Virus record (IMG/VR): IMGVR_UViG_3300007755_000023
Location: 1 to 23,957 of that record
Direction: 5' to 3' (one strand)
Origin: a virus
Length of the DNA stretch: 23,957 bases
This document shows positions 1 to 7,354 of the stretch, piece by piece. The translations under genes were made by a program, and so were the position numbers. The notes beneath the pieces were generated by a model that saw only the letters and a program-made list of their open reading frames with translations, searched no databases and was not told the DNA's origin. How positions within the stretch are numbered: the stretch's first letter is position 1; each line of letters starts with the position of its first letter.

Positions 1-536
1 GCAAAGTATGCCGGCTGAACACCTGGGGTCAGATGAACACCAACAGGTTTGTTTGTTTTACTTTTTAGATGTGCGACTAGAGCCTGCACTTGAGCAGCAC
101 TCCAATACTCATCACATTCTAAACAAGTAACATACCCTGTGACCTTACTATCAAATCTATTCACCATGTTAGTGAAGTGTGCCTTCTGGGCATCCATAGA
201 TTGATTTGTGATAGAAGGACTATCATCAGGTGTCAACCAAAGAACTGGTTTGAGTCCTAGGTTGTTGAGTTCATCTAGTCTGGCTTCCCAATCGGGTTGG
301 GGACTGATGGCACTGAGATTGAATCCACCACCGTTATCTCCACCATTTCTGGTGTAAAGATAGATGTGAGTATCGCCATTTGCTTTTGCGGCATTTCGCA
401 TACCGGCTTTATTGGCGTTGGGGTGTAGATAGTTAAGTGTCATCCACTTACTATCTAACATCAAAAAACTTGCGCTGTGTCCGTGTAGTGAAAAGTTTGT
501 GTCATAACTTCTTGCCGGGCCAGTGGTCGTCATCAT
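1..536 (-). CDS. Partial protein, probable beta/alpha-barrel (glycoside hydrolase-like), C-terminus off window
   Basis: The frame is open from an ATG pair at 536/533 to the window edge, giving 178 codons and no stop, so the 3' end is missing. The N-terminus (MTTTGPARSYDTNFSLHGHS) is followed by alternating hydrophobic strands and helices, including LKPVLWLTPDD and later KPVGVHLTPG, which resemble strands of a TIM barrel. A Glu/Asp-rich strand (TCLECDEYW) could hold acidic catalytic residues. Carbohydrate-active function is only inference from this pattern; no family was firmly recognised. The start overlaps the end of the preceding gene by 35 bases and has no clear Shine-Dalgarno sequence. 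Position next to lysis-type genes would fit a cell-wall or glycan-acting enzyme or a tail-associated protein. Confidence 0.65.
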   Translation of the reverse strand, partial: MMTTTGPARSYDTNFSLHGHSASFLMLDSKWMTLNYLHPNANKAGMRNAAKANGDTHIYLYTRNGGDNGGGFNLSAISPQPDWEARLDELNNLGLKPVLWLTPDDSPSITNQSMDAQKAHFTNMVNRFDSKVTGYVTCLECDEYWSAAQVQALVAHLKSKTNKPVGVHLTPGVQPAYF

Positions 537-741
537 TACGATTGTCGATATTAGCAAACATATCAATTTGTTTGCTTTTTTCACGGGCAACATTTTCTTT
601 CCTCATTATCTTGCTCAACACCTTGTCAAGTCTAGCATCAAACCAAATTCCAATTTTGGTTTTTGAAAACCATTTATAAAAACTGTTTCCAATACATGAA
701 AAAATAATAGACCTCAACAAGGCCCAAAACAATAAACTCAT
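502..741 (-). CDS. Small membrane-anchored protein, 79 aa, function unknown
   Basis: The start is ATG at 741, which overlaps the stop of the DUF1353 gene as ATGA; a longer reading from 819 would lie inside that gene. The N-terminus (MSLLFWALLRSIIFSCIGN) is hydrophobic enough for one membrane segment or amphipathic helix. It is followed by a basic stretch (FYKWFSKTKIGIWF) and a charged C-terminal tail ending DDDHWPGKKL. One membrane segment and a charged tail next to spanin-like genes make a holin or lysis accessory role possible, but no family motif supports this. It is probably translationally coupled to its upstream neighbour. Confidence 0.6.
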   Translation of the reverse strand: MSLLFWALLRSIIFSCIGNSFYKWFSKTKIGIWFDARLDKVLSKIMRKENVAREKSKQIDMFANIDNRNDDDHWPGKKL

Positions 742-1223
742 ATTTGAGCCATGCCGGCCTTGCGAATTGCGAATCGACCAAAAGGACGGACAGACCAATA
801 ACATGGTTTGGCCTTCCACATCTTGACGGGTGGTTCAACATGGTACATTCCTTCTAGGAATACACGGTCTGCCGCTGCTCGCATTTCGTCTACTAACTTT
901 ACCTCGTGAGTTTTGTTTTTTAGTGCATCTCGTAGTACACCATATAGTACATCGTGAATAATGGCTGGACGGGCAACGTCCCAAGGAGCAACTGCTACCC
1001 ATCCAAACCGGGGTATTGAAGCCAGGTCTGTATCATAACCTTTCGGTGCATATACCTTTGAATAGCCTTCCGGCGATCTCGGTTCTGTAATCTTTACACC
1101 CATCTCTTTCCAGATATCGTGATGAGTCTTTGCCTCTTTAGACAAAAACCAAATTTCTTTATTGAGTTCCCAATGCATCTTACCATGGAAGGTGCAATCA
1201 AGTTTACCAGACCAGACTTTCAT
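738..1223 (-). CDS. DUF1353 family protein, 161 aa
   Basis: The protein carries the two hallmarks of the DUF1353 phage family: a TDLASIPR motif at residues 65-72 and IIHDVLYG at about 88-95. The conserved Asp and His suggest a metal or catalytic site, but the biochemical function of the family is not established. Members occur in many tailed phages, often near tail or lysis genes, as here. The start is supported by GGAGAG a few bases upstream of the ATG at 1223. The C-terminal 30 residues (PVKMWKAKPCYWSVRPFG) are basic and aromatic. It follows the 52-residue membrane protein with almost no gap and overlaps the next gene by four bases. Confidence 0.85.
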   Translation of the reverse strand: MKVWSGKLDCTFHGKMHWELNKEIWFLSKEAKTHHDIWKEMGVKITEPRSPEGYSKVYAPKGYDTDLASIPRFGWVAVAPWDVARPAIIHDVLYGVLRDALKNKTHEVKLVDEMRAAADRVFLEGMYHVEPPVKMWKAKPCYWSVRPFGRFAIRKAGMAQI

Positions 1224-1224
1224 T

Positions 1225-1383
1225 CTACTCTCCCTTTAGAAGTGTCCAAGCACCATAGGCGATTGCCGCATAGGCCGCCCACTTAATCAACGGTGCAAAT
1301 AATACACAAACCAAACCGACGGCAATCAATACACCACCGTCCCATGATGTTCTTTCTTTTAATCTATCTTTTAACCAGTTCAT
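1225..1383 (-). CDS. Small double-hydrophobic membrane protein, 52 aa
   Basis: This short ORF fills the gap between the lipoprotein and DUF1353 genes. It starts with MNWLKDRLKERTSWDGGV, a charged amphipathic N-terminus, and continues with two hydrophobic stretches (VLIAVGLVCVLFAPL and AAYAAIAYGAWTLL) separated by IKW, ending KGE. Its ATG overlaps the upstream TGA in an ATGA junction, and its stop lies within the Shine-Dalgarno region of the next gene, so the fit between neighbours is exact. Two short membrane segments within a lysis-like cluster would suit a small holin or antiholin, but this is inference from topology and position alone. Confidence 0.7.
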   Translation of the reverse strand: MNWLKDRLKERTSWDGGVLIAVGLVCVLFAPLIKWAAYAAIAYGAWTLLKGE

Positions 1384-1727
1384 TCTTCGTAATACTCCCT
1401 ATATTGTTTTAGGATAACAATGTACTCACCTAACTGAGCACGAATGTCTTTTATATTTAGGGCAAGACGTTCATAGTCACCATGACGGAGAGCAAACAAT
1501 GCTACACCCTCATTATCATCTTTCAACATCTGCCACACTTCATCAATGTTGGCTTCAGTTACAATCACCCAACCCACTTCTCTCAACTCTAATGGTTCTG
1601 GATTAGGAATACTTAGGGGCAACTTCTCTGTAGGTACTGATGTTACCTCTACCTGTTTTGTCTTAGGGGTAATACTACAACCTGCAAGAAATGCCACTCC
1701 AACCAATAATATAATCACCTTCTTCAT
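1380..1727 (-). CDS. Outer-membrane lipoprotein, o-spanin candidate, 115 aa
   Basis: The N-terminus MKKVIILLVGVAFLAGC is a classic lipoprotein signal peptide with a lipobox L-A-G-C; Cys17 would be lipidated after cleavage by signal peptidase II. The rest is soluble and moderately charged, with a C-terminal helix rich in Tyr and Glu. It directly follows a gene for an N-terminally anchored coiled-coil protein, overlapping it as ATGA. An inner-membrane coiled-coil protein followed by a lipoprotein is the layout of two-component spanins, which fuse inner and outer membranes at the end of phage lysis in Gram-negative hosts. The spanin role is inferred from topology and order; at 115 residues it is long for an o-spanin. 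Confidence 0.7.
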   Translation of the reverse strand: MKKVIILLVGVAFLAGCSITPKTKQVEVTSVPTEKLPLSIPNPEPLELREVGWVIVTEANIDEVWQMLKDDNEGVALFALRHGDYERLALNIKDIRAQLGEYIVILKQYREYYEE

Positions 1728-2194
1728 TCTGTATTCTCCTTACCTAAGTTGGGATTAGCCAACCCAGGACACTCACGATTACTCTGCGACTTCTTTGTGG
1801 CCGCAAGTTCTTCTTCTGTATGCTGTGCACCCGTAGTAAGTTCAAAGCATCTCAACTCCGCACCAGATGCTCTGTTGATAATACGGTCAACGAGTCCTGG
1901 TTTGTTCTGTGCTAGAATATCAAGTTCATGTCTGCCAAGTTTATTGGCAAGGTTCTTTGAATCTTGACGGAGTTTGGTCTGGGCATCACGCAACTCAGAA
2001 TTTGCTTTCTGAATTGCGGCGGCCTCTTCTTGCTGATTAGCAATCGTCTTTTCTTGTTCGGCAACAGCTCCTTCAAGTTTCTCTTGATTGACTTGAAGGA
2101 TCTGATTCTCTGCCTGTAGGTTGGTGATCCAACTGTATGCTCCAAATCCACCTGCACCCATTAGTAATACTAATATAATAATAACCTGTATCAT
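1724..2194 (-). CDS. Inner-membrane coiled-coil protein, i-spanin candidate, 156 aa
   Basis: Residues 3-20 (QVIIILVLLMGAGGFGAY) form one N-terminal membrane segment, followed by a long Glu/Gln/Lys-rich region (about residues 27-100) with the heptad pattern of a coiled coil. The C-terminal third has two Cys residues (ELRCFEL and NRECPG), which could form a disulfide in the periplasm. An N-terminal anchor with a periplasmic coiled coil is the topology of Rz-type i-spanins, and the next gene is a lipoprotein. It lies 14 bases after the stop of the large modular protein gene. No sequence-level family match was recognised, so the lysis role is an inference. Confidence 0.65.
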   Translation of the reverse strand: MIQVIIILVLLMGAGGFGAYSWITNLQAENQILQVNQEKLEGAVAEQEKTIANQQEEAAAIQKANSELRDAQTKLRQDSKNLANKLGRHELDILAQNKPGLVDRIINRASGAELRCFELTTGAQHTEEELAATKKSQSNRECPGLANPNLGKENTE

Positions 2195-2208
2195 AATATA
2201 TCCTCAAT

Positions 2209-5145
2209 TTAAATATTGGCTATAGAAAACTCCGCAAATGTATTGATACCCTTTTTGGATTTCAACATCTGTTCTACCTTCTGTTGATTGGCATGACTGA
2301 GATTATCAAACACTTTGCACATTGCCGATGCACTGTAAACATCAACTTTATGTCCATCAATTTCAGCGGCCTCTTTACTATCAGCAATCTTACGAATGAT
2401 ATCCATAGATTCAAAAACTTCTTCTTTTATTCCCTTATCCTTCATAAACTTTTTTATTCTCGGATCATCAAAAAACTTTTTGAATGCGGGTCGAATATCA
2501 CCCTTGGGACCTTCCTTTTTAAGAATATCCTCAACATCATCCCAAACCTCATCATCGCCAATCACATTGAAATACTTTTTATCTGCGCCCTGTGCCGGAA
2601 TAGGTTTTTTCATCAACTTCATCACTTTATCATATTTCGCTTGAGTGTCTGGAATGGCCCAGGTGCCTTCAAGGATATATTCTTCTCGGGCCATACGACC
2701 TTTTACGACATCCTTCCGTTTCTTTTCCATACCTTTCAAACGACCACCGGGCTTCAACTTTTTGATTTTGCCTCCACCCTTTTCAAATTTATCAATTTCT
2801 TTATCACTTACAGCAGACGGTTTTACCGATCTTATTTCATCGACAGCAACTTCCTTCAACTGACCGTTATCATGGACTCGTAGAATGCCATACCCACTTA
2901 ATTCTCGGTCTGCATCCTTAACTAATTTTTTAAGTTTTTTAGAATCACCTTTAACTTCAACACTGTCACCTCTGACACCTCCATCACCTTTAACATCTTT
3001 ACCCCTAAGACCAAAATCTCTCAGTGTATTTTTAAACTTTTTACCATCTTCAACATCAAAGGTTACTGTAATGGCAGCTTCGTCAAGTGATTTTTTTTTT
3101 ACATTCGCTATTGCGAATTCAGCAAACTTATTTACTCCTGCTGGAGACTTCAACATCTGCTCCACTTTCAGTTTATTACCGGCACTCAGTTGGTCAAACA
3201 CTTGGACCATCGCATTGGCACTATGAATATCAACTTTGGTATCATTGACTCTACCGTGCGCTTTACTATCAACAATCTTTCGTAGCTCATCAATGCTTTC
3301 ACCAAAACTTTCACCAACAGGATCTTTATCTTCGTCTTCCTTCTCACCGTTTTTCTTTTTCCGCTTAGCATCAATAGCTTTTTTCAAGGCGGGTGGGAGT
3401 TCGCCTTCGGAAAATTCTTGCTGTTCTTCTTTAGTCCAGTTCTTGTCAATGTAATCAAAAAACTTTTTCTTTTTCTCATCATCCATCTCAGCAGGACTCT
3501 TTGCACCAAACTTTTTCAGTGCCGCTTGAAAAAACTTCTGATACTCTTCCTTACTGCCTTCTGTCATCATAGCTCTATGATGTACACGGGATTCAAAATG
3601 TGTATCTTTGAAATCGTCCATGTCATCAAAATCGTTCTTATCACCATAACCACTCTTTACATACCAGTTCCAAACATCTTCGACACTCTTACCAGAAACT
3701 TCCCATTCATCCCAACCAGGATTTACATCTTTATGCTTTATCTTTCCTTTGAGTTTATATTTCGCTAAATCCTTTTTCATCCTTTTAGGATCCGATACAT
3801 CAAAATAACCTTTGACTGCTTCAGCCAACTTCCAACCGTTCTTCAAATACTCAGGTTCATCTTTCTTATCTATGACAATAACGTAATTCTTTTTGACGAC
3901 CATAGTTTCTTTGTCGGGATTAGTCAACTGACGTGCTCGCAGCTCTGCCGGAGCTCCACGGTAACGTAGTCCCTTCTTAGCTTCATGGACAACTTCTTCG
4001 TTGGCATCTTGCAACGCAGCCTTTACTGTAGGCTCATCAGCAAGTCCTCGTTTGATTTTTTCAATCTTCTTCCAAGCGCCTGTCATGTTGCCTTCCATAT
4101 CATAAGCAATCTTGATGGCCTTCTTGACATCACTATCACGGAACTTTCCTTCCTCTAACTCATCTTCTTCTTTGACTGTAGACTTTGATTTATTGAGTCG
4201 TTCTTTTCGCATTGCGATGCGTTTCAAAGTCTCTTTGTATTCTTTTGAACGGCCGTCGACCTTTTTAGGAGCAGTTGCTTCAGCATCTGTAGCTTCTTCT
4301 ACTTCAGGAGTCGTCGGAGTATCCGCTTGTGCTACGTTAGCACCTGCCTTCCAGACACTTAAGATAGTATCTTCAAGACTTCCACTTTTTGATTTTAGAT
4401 ATTTTTCTGTCATAGTTTCTTCGGTTGCCATGCTGTCCTTGATTTTAGTTTGTATTGCGGTCAGCTTCTGAACACGCTCCTGTGCTTTAGCAATTTCTAA
4501 TTGCGCCTGTGCAATAGCCCTTGCTATTTTTAGTTCTTTCTCCTTTGCCCGGTCGAGCTTTTCTTTATTGGGATCTCCTTCTTCAAAAATAGATTCGTTC
4601 TTGGCAACTTTAGTAGCAATAGCCATCTTGACTGACTTCCACCGTTCACCATATTTCTTTTTCATCTCTGAATCATCTATTTTTTGAGCGATTTCCTCTC
4701 GACGTTTTAGTTCTGTTGAACTCAATTCTCTTTCATCTATATTTATAATTTCTTCTTTTCTCAAACGAGGCTCCCGTCTATTCCAAGATGGGTCAGTTAG
4801 TTTGAGATTAGTTTCATCATTATTCAAAGGATTATTATCTTTGTGATGAACATCTTTACCGTCTCCTCTGGCGGCCTTACCGTTCTTTATCATAAGACGG
4901 CGGGCTCTCAGACGAGCGGCATTCTTTTCTCTCTGTTCGGGTTTGGAATGATAGTTGTCATATTCTTTTCTATAATTACGTTGTGCCTCTTCAATTTGTT
5001 CGGCAGACATTCTACGTTTACGTTTATAGACTTTAGGTTTCTTCTTAACTACCACAGTGGAATCATCATCTCCAGTTCCAGGCACTGCTGTACCTGTAGC
5101 ATTAGTGGGAGCATCTTCTTCCAAATAATGACTAAATCTTTTCAT
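2209..5145 (-). CDS. 978-aa modular protein with HNH motif; candidate injected internal polyprotein
   Basis: The N-terminus MKRFSHYLEED resembles the T4 capsid targeting sequence with an LxE prohead-protease site. An HNH endonuclease-like segment follows at about residues 85-125 (DVHHKDNNPLNNDETNL; His100, His101, Asn105, Asn113). After a charged helical region (130-330) come short modules, among them FRDSDVKKAIKIAYDM (about 335-350), KEEYQKFFQAALKKFG (532-547), two copies of a 66-residue module (616-681 and 912-977), and TWAIPDTQAKYDKVMKLMK (828-846). Many module borders carry (L/I/M/F/V)xE followed by Gly or Ala, at residues 332, 388, 529, 580, 689 and 826, similar to prohead-protease sites. 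Similar modules occur in structural proteins of marine T4-like phages, as far as I recall. Processing, packaging and nuclease activity are inferred. It overlaps the preceding gene by 14 bases. Confidence 0.8.
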   Translation of the reverse strand: MKRFSHYLEEDAPTNATGTAVPGTGDDDSTVVVKKKPKVYKRKRRMSAEQIEEAQRNYRKEYDNYHSKPEQREKNAARLRARRLMIKNGKAARGDGKDVHHKDNNPLNNDETNLKLTDPSWNRREPRLRKEEIINIDERELSSTELKRREEIAQKIDDSEMKKKYGERWKSVKMAIATKVAKNESIFEEGDPNKEKLDRAKEKELKIARAIAQAQLEIAKAQERVQKLTAIQTKIKDSMATEETMTEKYLKSKSGSLEDTILSVWKAGANVAQADTPTTPEVEEATDAEATAPKKVDGRSKEYKETLKRIAMRKERLNKSKSTVKEEDELEEGKFRDSDVKKAIKIAYDMEGNMTGAWKKIEKIKRGLADEPTVKAALQDANEEVVHEAKKGLRYRGAPAELRARQLTNPDKETMVVKKNYVIVIDKKDEPEYLKNGWKLAEAVKGYFDVSDPKRMKKDLAKYKLKGKIKHKDVNPGWDEWEVSGKSVEDVWNWYVKSGYGDKNDFDDMDDFKDTHFESRVHHRAMMTEGSKEEYQKFFQAALKKFGAKSPAEMDDEKKKKFFDYIDKNWTKEEQQEFSEGELPPALKKAIDAKRKKKNGEKEDEDKDPVGESFGESIDELRKIVDSKAHGRVNDTKVDIHSANAMVQVFDQLSAGNKLKVEQMLKSPAGVNKFAEFAIANVKKKSLDEAAITVTFDVEDGKKFKNTLRDFGLRGKDVKGDGGVRGDSVEVKGDSKKLKKLVKDADRELSGYGILRVHDNGQLKEVAVDEIRSVKPSAVSDKEIDKFEKGGGKIKKLKPGGRLKGMEKKRKDVVKGRMAREEYILEGTWAIPDTQAKYDKVMKLMKKPIPAQGADKKYFNVIGDDEVWDDVEDILKKEGPKGDIRPAFKKFFDDPRIKKFMKDKGIKEEVFESMDIIRKIADSKEAAEIDGHKVDVYSASAMCKVFDNLSHANQQKVEQMLKSKKGINTFAEFSIANI
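2215..2412 (-). repeat. Protein-level repeat, copy 2 of a 66-aa module
   Basis: This segment encodes residues 912-977, the last module of the 978-residue protein, from ESMDIIRKIADSK to FAEFSIAN. It matches copy 1 at 3103-3300 without gaps. It follows an IxE-type site (IKEE at residues 906-909) and ends one residue before the stop codon, so the domain would form the extreme C-terminus or a separate processed peptide. Confidence 0.85.
3103..3300 (-). repeat. Protein-level repeat, copy 1 of a 66-aa module
   Basis: This segment encodes residues 616-681 of the 978-residue protein, from ESIDELRKIVDSK to FAEFAIAN. It aligns without gaps to the C-terminal copy at 2215-2412, with 39 of 66 identical residues by hand count. 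The most conserved blocks are VEQMLKS, FAEF and the KVD..SA.AM core. The divergence shows an old duplication of a folded, probably helical domain. Confidence 0.85.
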
Positions 5146-5704
5146 GATCCAAATCCTCTAGAGAAACATATCTTTCATTTCCCTTATAAACAGCTTTAAA
5201 AATAGGTTGACCTAATACATAATCTACAGGAATTTTATCAAAGATCGTAACGGTGCCACCCTCTTTGAGATTATGTTTACCCGACAATAAAATCTCATGT
5301 TCCAGGTGTTCTTTGACTTCTTCCTCTGTAGCATATCCGTTATCTATCAACCAACTTTTAAAGGCGTTTTCTATGGTATCTTCTTCTTCTACTTGATCTG
5401 CAAAATGTTGTTTCAAAAGATAGAGGGCCGTAGCATACGTTCCTATCTTTGTTCTTACACCAGGGATTTTGTGAAGTATACGTTTTAGATTGAATACCAA
5501 ACGAATGAGTAAGGTGAAAGCTTCTTTCTCCTCAGTAGTTTTCAACTCTTTAGCTGTCTTGAGAAGTCTTCCATCTTCATCTATAATACCGAGTTTGAAT
5601 GCGGGTTGTTCATCCCACGGTGTAGTGAGAATTCTCAGAAACCGATAGGCCACGAACAAATCAATGGCTCTACCTTCTGTTAAATTTTCTCTAGTGTTTC
5701 CCAT
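5132..5704 (-). CDS. Conserved phage protein of unknown function, 190 aa
   Basis: I chose the ATG at 5704 (MGNTRENLTEGRAIDLFVAY) because the upstream ATG at 5788 would overlap the previous gene by more than 100 bases. The N-terminal 100 residues are helical and well structured (LFVAYRFLRILTTPWDEQPAF, then LLIRLVFNLKRILHKIPGV). The C-terminal part is acidic and ends with a beta-rich segment (TVTIFDKIPVDYVLG). The N-terminal half resembles a protein I recall from marine T4-like genomes near small structural genes, but its function is unknown to me. It overlaps both neighbours, by 25 bases upstream and 14 downstream, which suggests coupled translation with the large modular protein. Confidence 0.75.
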   Translation of the reverse strand: MGNTRENLTEGRAIDLFVAYRFLRILTTPWDEQPAFKLGIIDEDGRLLKTAKELKTTEEKEAFTLLIRLVFNLKRILHKIPGVRTKIGTYATALYLLKQHFADQVEEEDTIENAFKSWLIDNGYATEEEVKEHLEHEILLSGKHNLKEGGTVTIFDKIPVDYVLGQPIFKAVYKGNERYVSLEDLDHEKI

Positions 5705-6042
5705 ACATATGGATCCAGTTCTATATCCCGTAACTCTGTTTCGGGTATCATGTGCAAATAAGTCATAAATGTCTTTAGTGCAGGCCAATACTCCTTATCA
5801 ATTTTAAAAAATAACAAGATACCAGAAGCCTCAACTCCAAACACATTAGATAAAACTATAATGTGATTAAGAATCAATCGCTCTTTCAATTCACCCGTTT
5901 CTCTATACTTCTTGAAAAGTCGTTTCAAATACTTAAATCTTTTTAGATCGTCTTGAAACTCATCTTCACTTTCACATTGCGGGTTATCATAATTATGCAT
6001 GGCGAACATTACCCAGTTCGCCGGAGTTATCTTTTCATACAT
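5680..6042 (-). CDS. Conserved phage protein, 120 aa, function unknown
   Basis: The sequence (MYEKITPANWVMFAMHNYDN, then LKRFKYLKRLFKKYRETG, then LILNHIIVLSNVFGVEA and LKTFMTYLHMIPE) looks like a compact helical protein. It matches my memory of a small family shared by T4-like cyanophages and pelagic phages, always without assigned function. No catalytic motif, signal peptide or membrane segment is seen. It starts four bases after the stop of the 151-residue gene and overlaps the next gene by 25 bases, so it belongs to the same transcription unit as the probable virion proteins around it. Confidence 0.8.
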   Translation of the reverse strand: MYEKITPANWVMFAMHNYDNPQCESEDEFQDDLKRFKYLKRLFKKYRETGELKERLILNHIIVLSNVFGVEASGILLFFKIDKEYWPALKTFMTYLHMIPETELRDIELDPYVWETLEKI

Positions 6043-6046
6043 TCAT

Positions 6047-6502
6047 TCACGCAATATTAGCGAACACCTTACATCTGCCATTATCCAATTTCATATATTT
6101 AAAGTTGATACTCAATCCACCGTCATGCCTATGAGAGATACCATCATCATTGACCAACTGGCCATCTTCGGTGCCACTGCCATCATTTCCATAACGGCCA
6201 CCAAACTGTGATAACGGTGAAGAAACTTCTCCTTCCCCTACGATGGTATGTTCATCGTAAATATCGACCTGACCAAACTCAAGGCCGACTCTCATAAGTT
6301 TTTGTCGTAATTCAGCTATAGCGTGATTTGCATTTAGATACTCTTTATCAGCAATAGACCCAACAAAGGCATTGACACGTTTACGAACTTCGGGATCAGC
6401 AATGTCATGGACATCCATCCCACCATCTTCAACGCCAATAGAATTGTGGTGCATGATAGCACTTTGGGTACTATTCTCATTAAAGGTCTTATACGTTTTC
6501 AT
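6047..6502 (-). CDS. Conserved phage protein with capsid-targeting-like N-terminus, 151 aa
   Basis: The N-terminus MKTYKTFNENS begins with the same MKTY as the T4 internal proteins (MKTYQEFIAEA), and Phe-Asn-Glu at 7-9 is a weak version of the prohead-protease site. The body contains DPEVRKRVNAFVGSIADKEY and LRQKLMRVGLEF, a helical domain I recall from marine T4-like phages, then a Gly/Asp/His-rich loop (LSQFGGRYGNDGSG, ISHRHDGGLSINF). Function is unknown; an internal or capsid-associated role is inferred from the N-terminus and position. It overlaps the 52-residue gene by 14 bases, with GGATT upstream of the ATG. Confidence 0.75.
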   Translation of the reverse strand: MKTYKTFNENSTQSAIMHHNSIGVEDGGMDVHDIADPEVRKRVNAFVGSIADKEYLNANHAIAELRQKLMRVGLEFGQVDIYDEHTIVGEGEVSSPLSQFGGRYGNDGSGTEDGQLVNDDGISHRHDGGLSINFKYMKLDNGRCKVFANIA

Positions 6503-6647
6503 CGTTTTTTAATCCTAATCTTTCAAGCTCATTGTCAGGAGTTTCTGTTTCTGTCCAGGTAACTACTACTTTGGGCTCTTTTTTCTTTTTCTGTTTAGGT
6601 TCCTCAGATGCTTCATCAACTTCATATTTAATAACTTCTTCACTCAT
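6489..6647 (-). CDS. Small charged protein, 52 aa
   Basis: The ATG at 6647 is preceded by AGGAGAAAGAGAAAG, a good ribosome-binding site lying inside the end of the upstream gene, so I prefer it to the longer reading from 6692. The protein (MSEEVIKYEVDEASEEPKQ) is very acidic at the N-terminus, has a poly-lysine run (KKKKEPK) in the middle, then VVVTWTETETPDNELERLGL. It is probably largely disordered. No function can be assigned. It overlaps both neighbours and is likely co-translated with them. Confidence 0.65.
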   Translation of the reverse strand: MSEEVIKYEVDEASEEPKQKKKKEPKVVVTWTETETPDNELERLGLKNDENV

Positions 6648-6837
6648 CTTTCTCTTTCTCCTGAGTCGGAATGGCTGCGAGGAAAAAGTCACAAGTTTGA
6701 ATCGCCCCTCTCATAGCATTTATATTAGCTACAACTTGTATTCTCTGCTCCTCTAATTGTGACAAATTTTCCTGCAGTGATTCCATTTCATTCAATAATA
6801 CAGTTTTACGTTCCTTAATAGTTTCACCAGTAATCAT
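6640..6837 (-). CDS. Small coiled-coil protein, 65 aa
   Basis: The protein (MITGETIKERKTVLLNEMES followed by LQENLSQLEEQRIQVVANIN) has a continuous heptad-like helix over about residues 5-45, then GAIQTCDFFLAAIPTQ and a charged tail. It resembles short coiled-coil proteins common near structural genes in marine phages. A ribosome-binding site (AGAGGA) precedes the ATG. Its function is unknown; an oligomerising virion or assembly role is possible. Confidence 0.7.
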   Translation of the reverse strand: MITGETIKERKTVLLNEMESLQENLSQLEEQRIQVVANINAMRGAIQTCDFFLAAIPTQEKEKDE

Positions 6838-6852
6838 AATATAAATCCTCTA

Positions 6853-7296
6853 TTACGCTAATGTACAACCCTGGTTAGAAATAACACTCCATCCACCAGT
6901 CGAGTTATAGAGAAGAACAACAGAATCTCCAACATCATTGAAAGTAATTGTGGAATAACCATTTAGTGTGGTCGGTGTAAGTGTTGCATCACCACCATCG
7001 GTAGTCATACAAATCATTTTGACCTGACCAACGGAACCATTCGCCAGTGTCAGAGCAATCGCTGCTGAACTCGCAACAGTTGTAACAGCCGTTGTCAAGT
7101 TAACTGCACCCGCTGCTGTCAATGCCTGCGGGGTCGAATCAAACGCCAACCAAGTCGGCAGATTGTTCATAAGATTTGCAACAGAAATCTTTTTGTTTAC
7201 TGGCGTTCCTGCCGGATCATCAATAACGTGTAAAAGGTCTTCCGCTGCGATACCTGTTCCCAGGTCTGTTAGTGCTGTGATTTTCTTATCAGCCAT
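6853..7296 (-). CDS. Probable virion surface or fibre-related protein, 147 aa
   Basis: The N-terminal region [20 protein letters not shown], followed by [19 protein letters not shown], resembles the conserved N-terminus of many phage tail-fibre and head-decoration proteins. The rest is rich in Thr, Ala, Gly and Val with a beta pattern ([20 protein letters not shown], then [19 protein letters not shown]), like a small beta-sandwich or trimeric fibre tip. A strong ribosome-binding site (TATAGGAGAAAGAA) precedes the ATG, as expected of an abundant structural protein. The exact virion position cannot be told. Confidence 0.75.
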   Translation of the reverse strand: MADKKITALTDLGTGIAAEDLLHVIDDPAGTPVNKKISVANLMNNLPTWLAFDSTPQALTAAGAVNLTTAVTTVASSAAIALTLANGSVGQVKMICMTTDGGDATLTPTTLNGYSTITFNDVGDSVVLLYNSTGGWSVISNQGCTLA

Positions 7297-7354
7297 TTCT
7301 TTCTCCTATATAAACCCTTTCGGGAATTCTACTTCGTGCATATACACAAATCAA

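Noticed and set aside
2284-2883. Long plus-strand open frame opposite the 978-residue gene
   Set aside because: It is a mirror of a well-supported coding region on the other strand, with a composition (Phe/Ile/His-rich) typical of antisense frames, and no promoter or ribosome-binding site.
4740-4747. TATAAATA on the minus strand inside the 978-residue gene
   Set aside because: It encodes part of a coherent protein and no gene starts nearby downstream, so it is probably chance in AT-rich DNA.
5705-5788. Longer start for the 190-residue protein
   Set aside because: It would overlap the preceding gene by over 100 bases and add a Cys/Arg-rich tail unlike the rest of the protein.
7315-7324. CCCGAAAGGG hairpin between two virion genes, as a possible terminator
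   Set aside because: The stem is only three pairs, there is no U-run, and the flanks do not pair.
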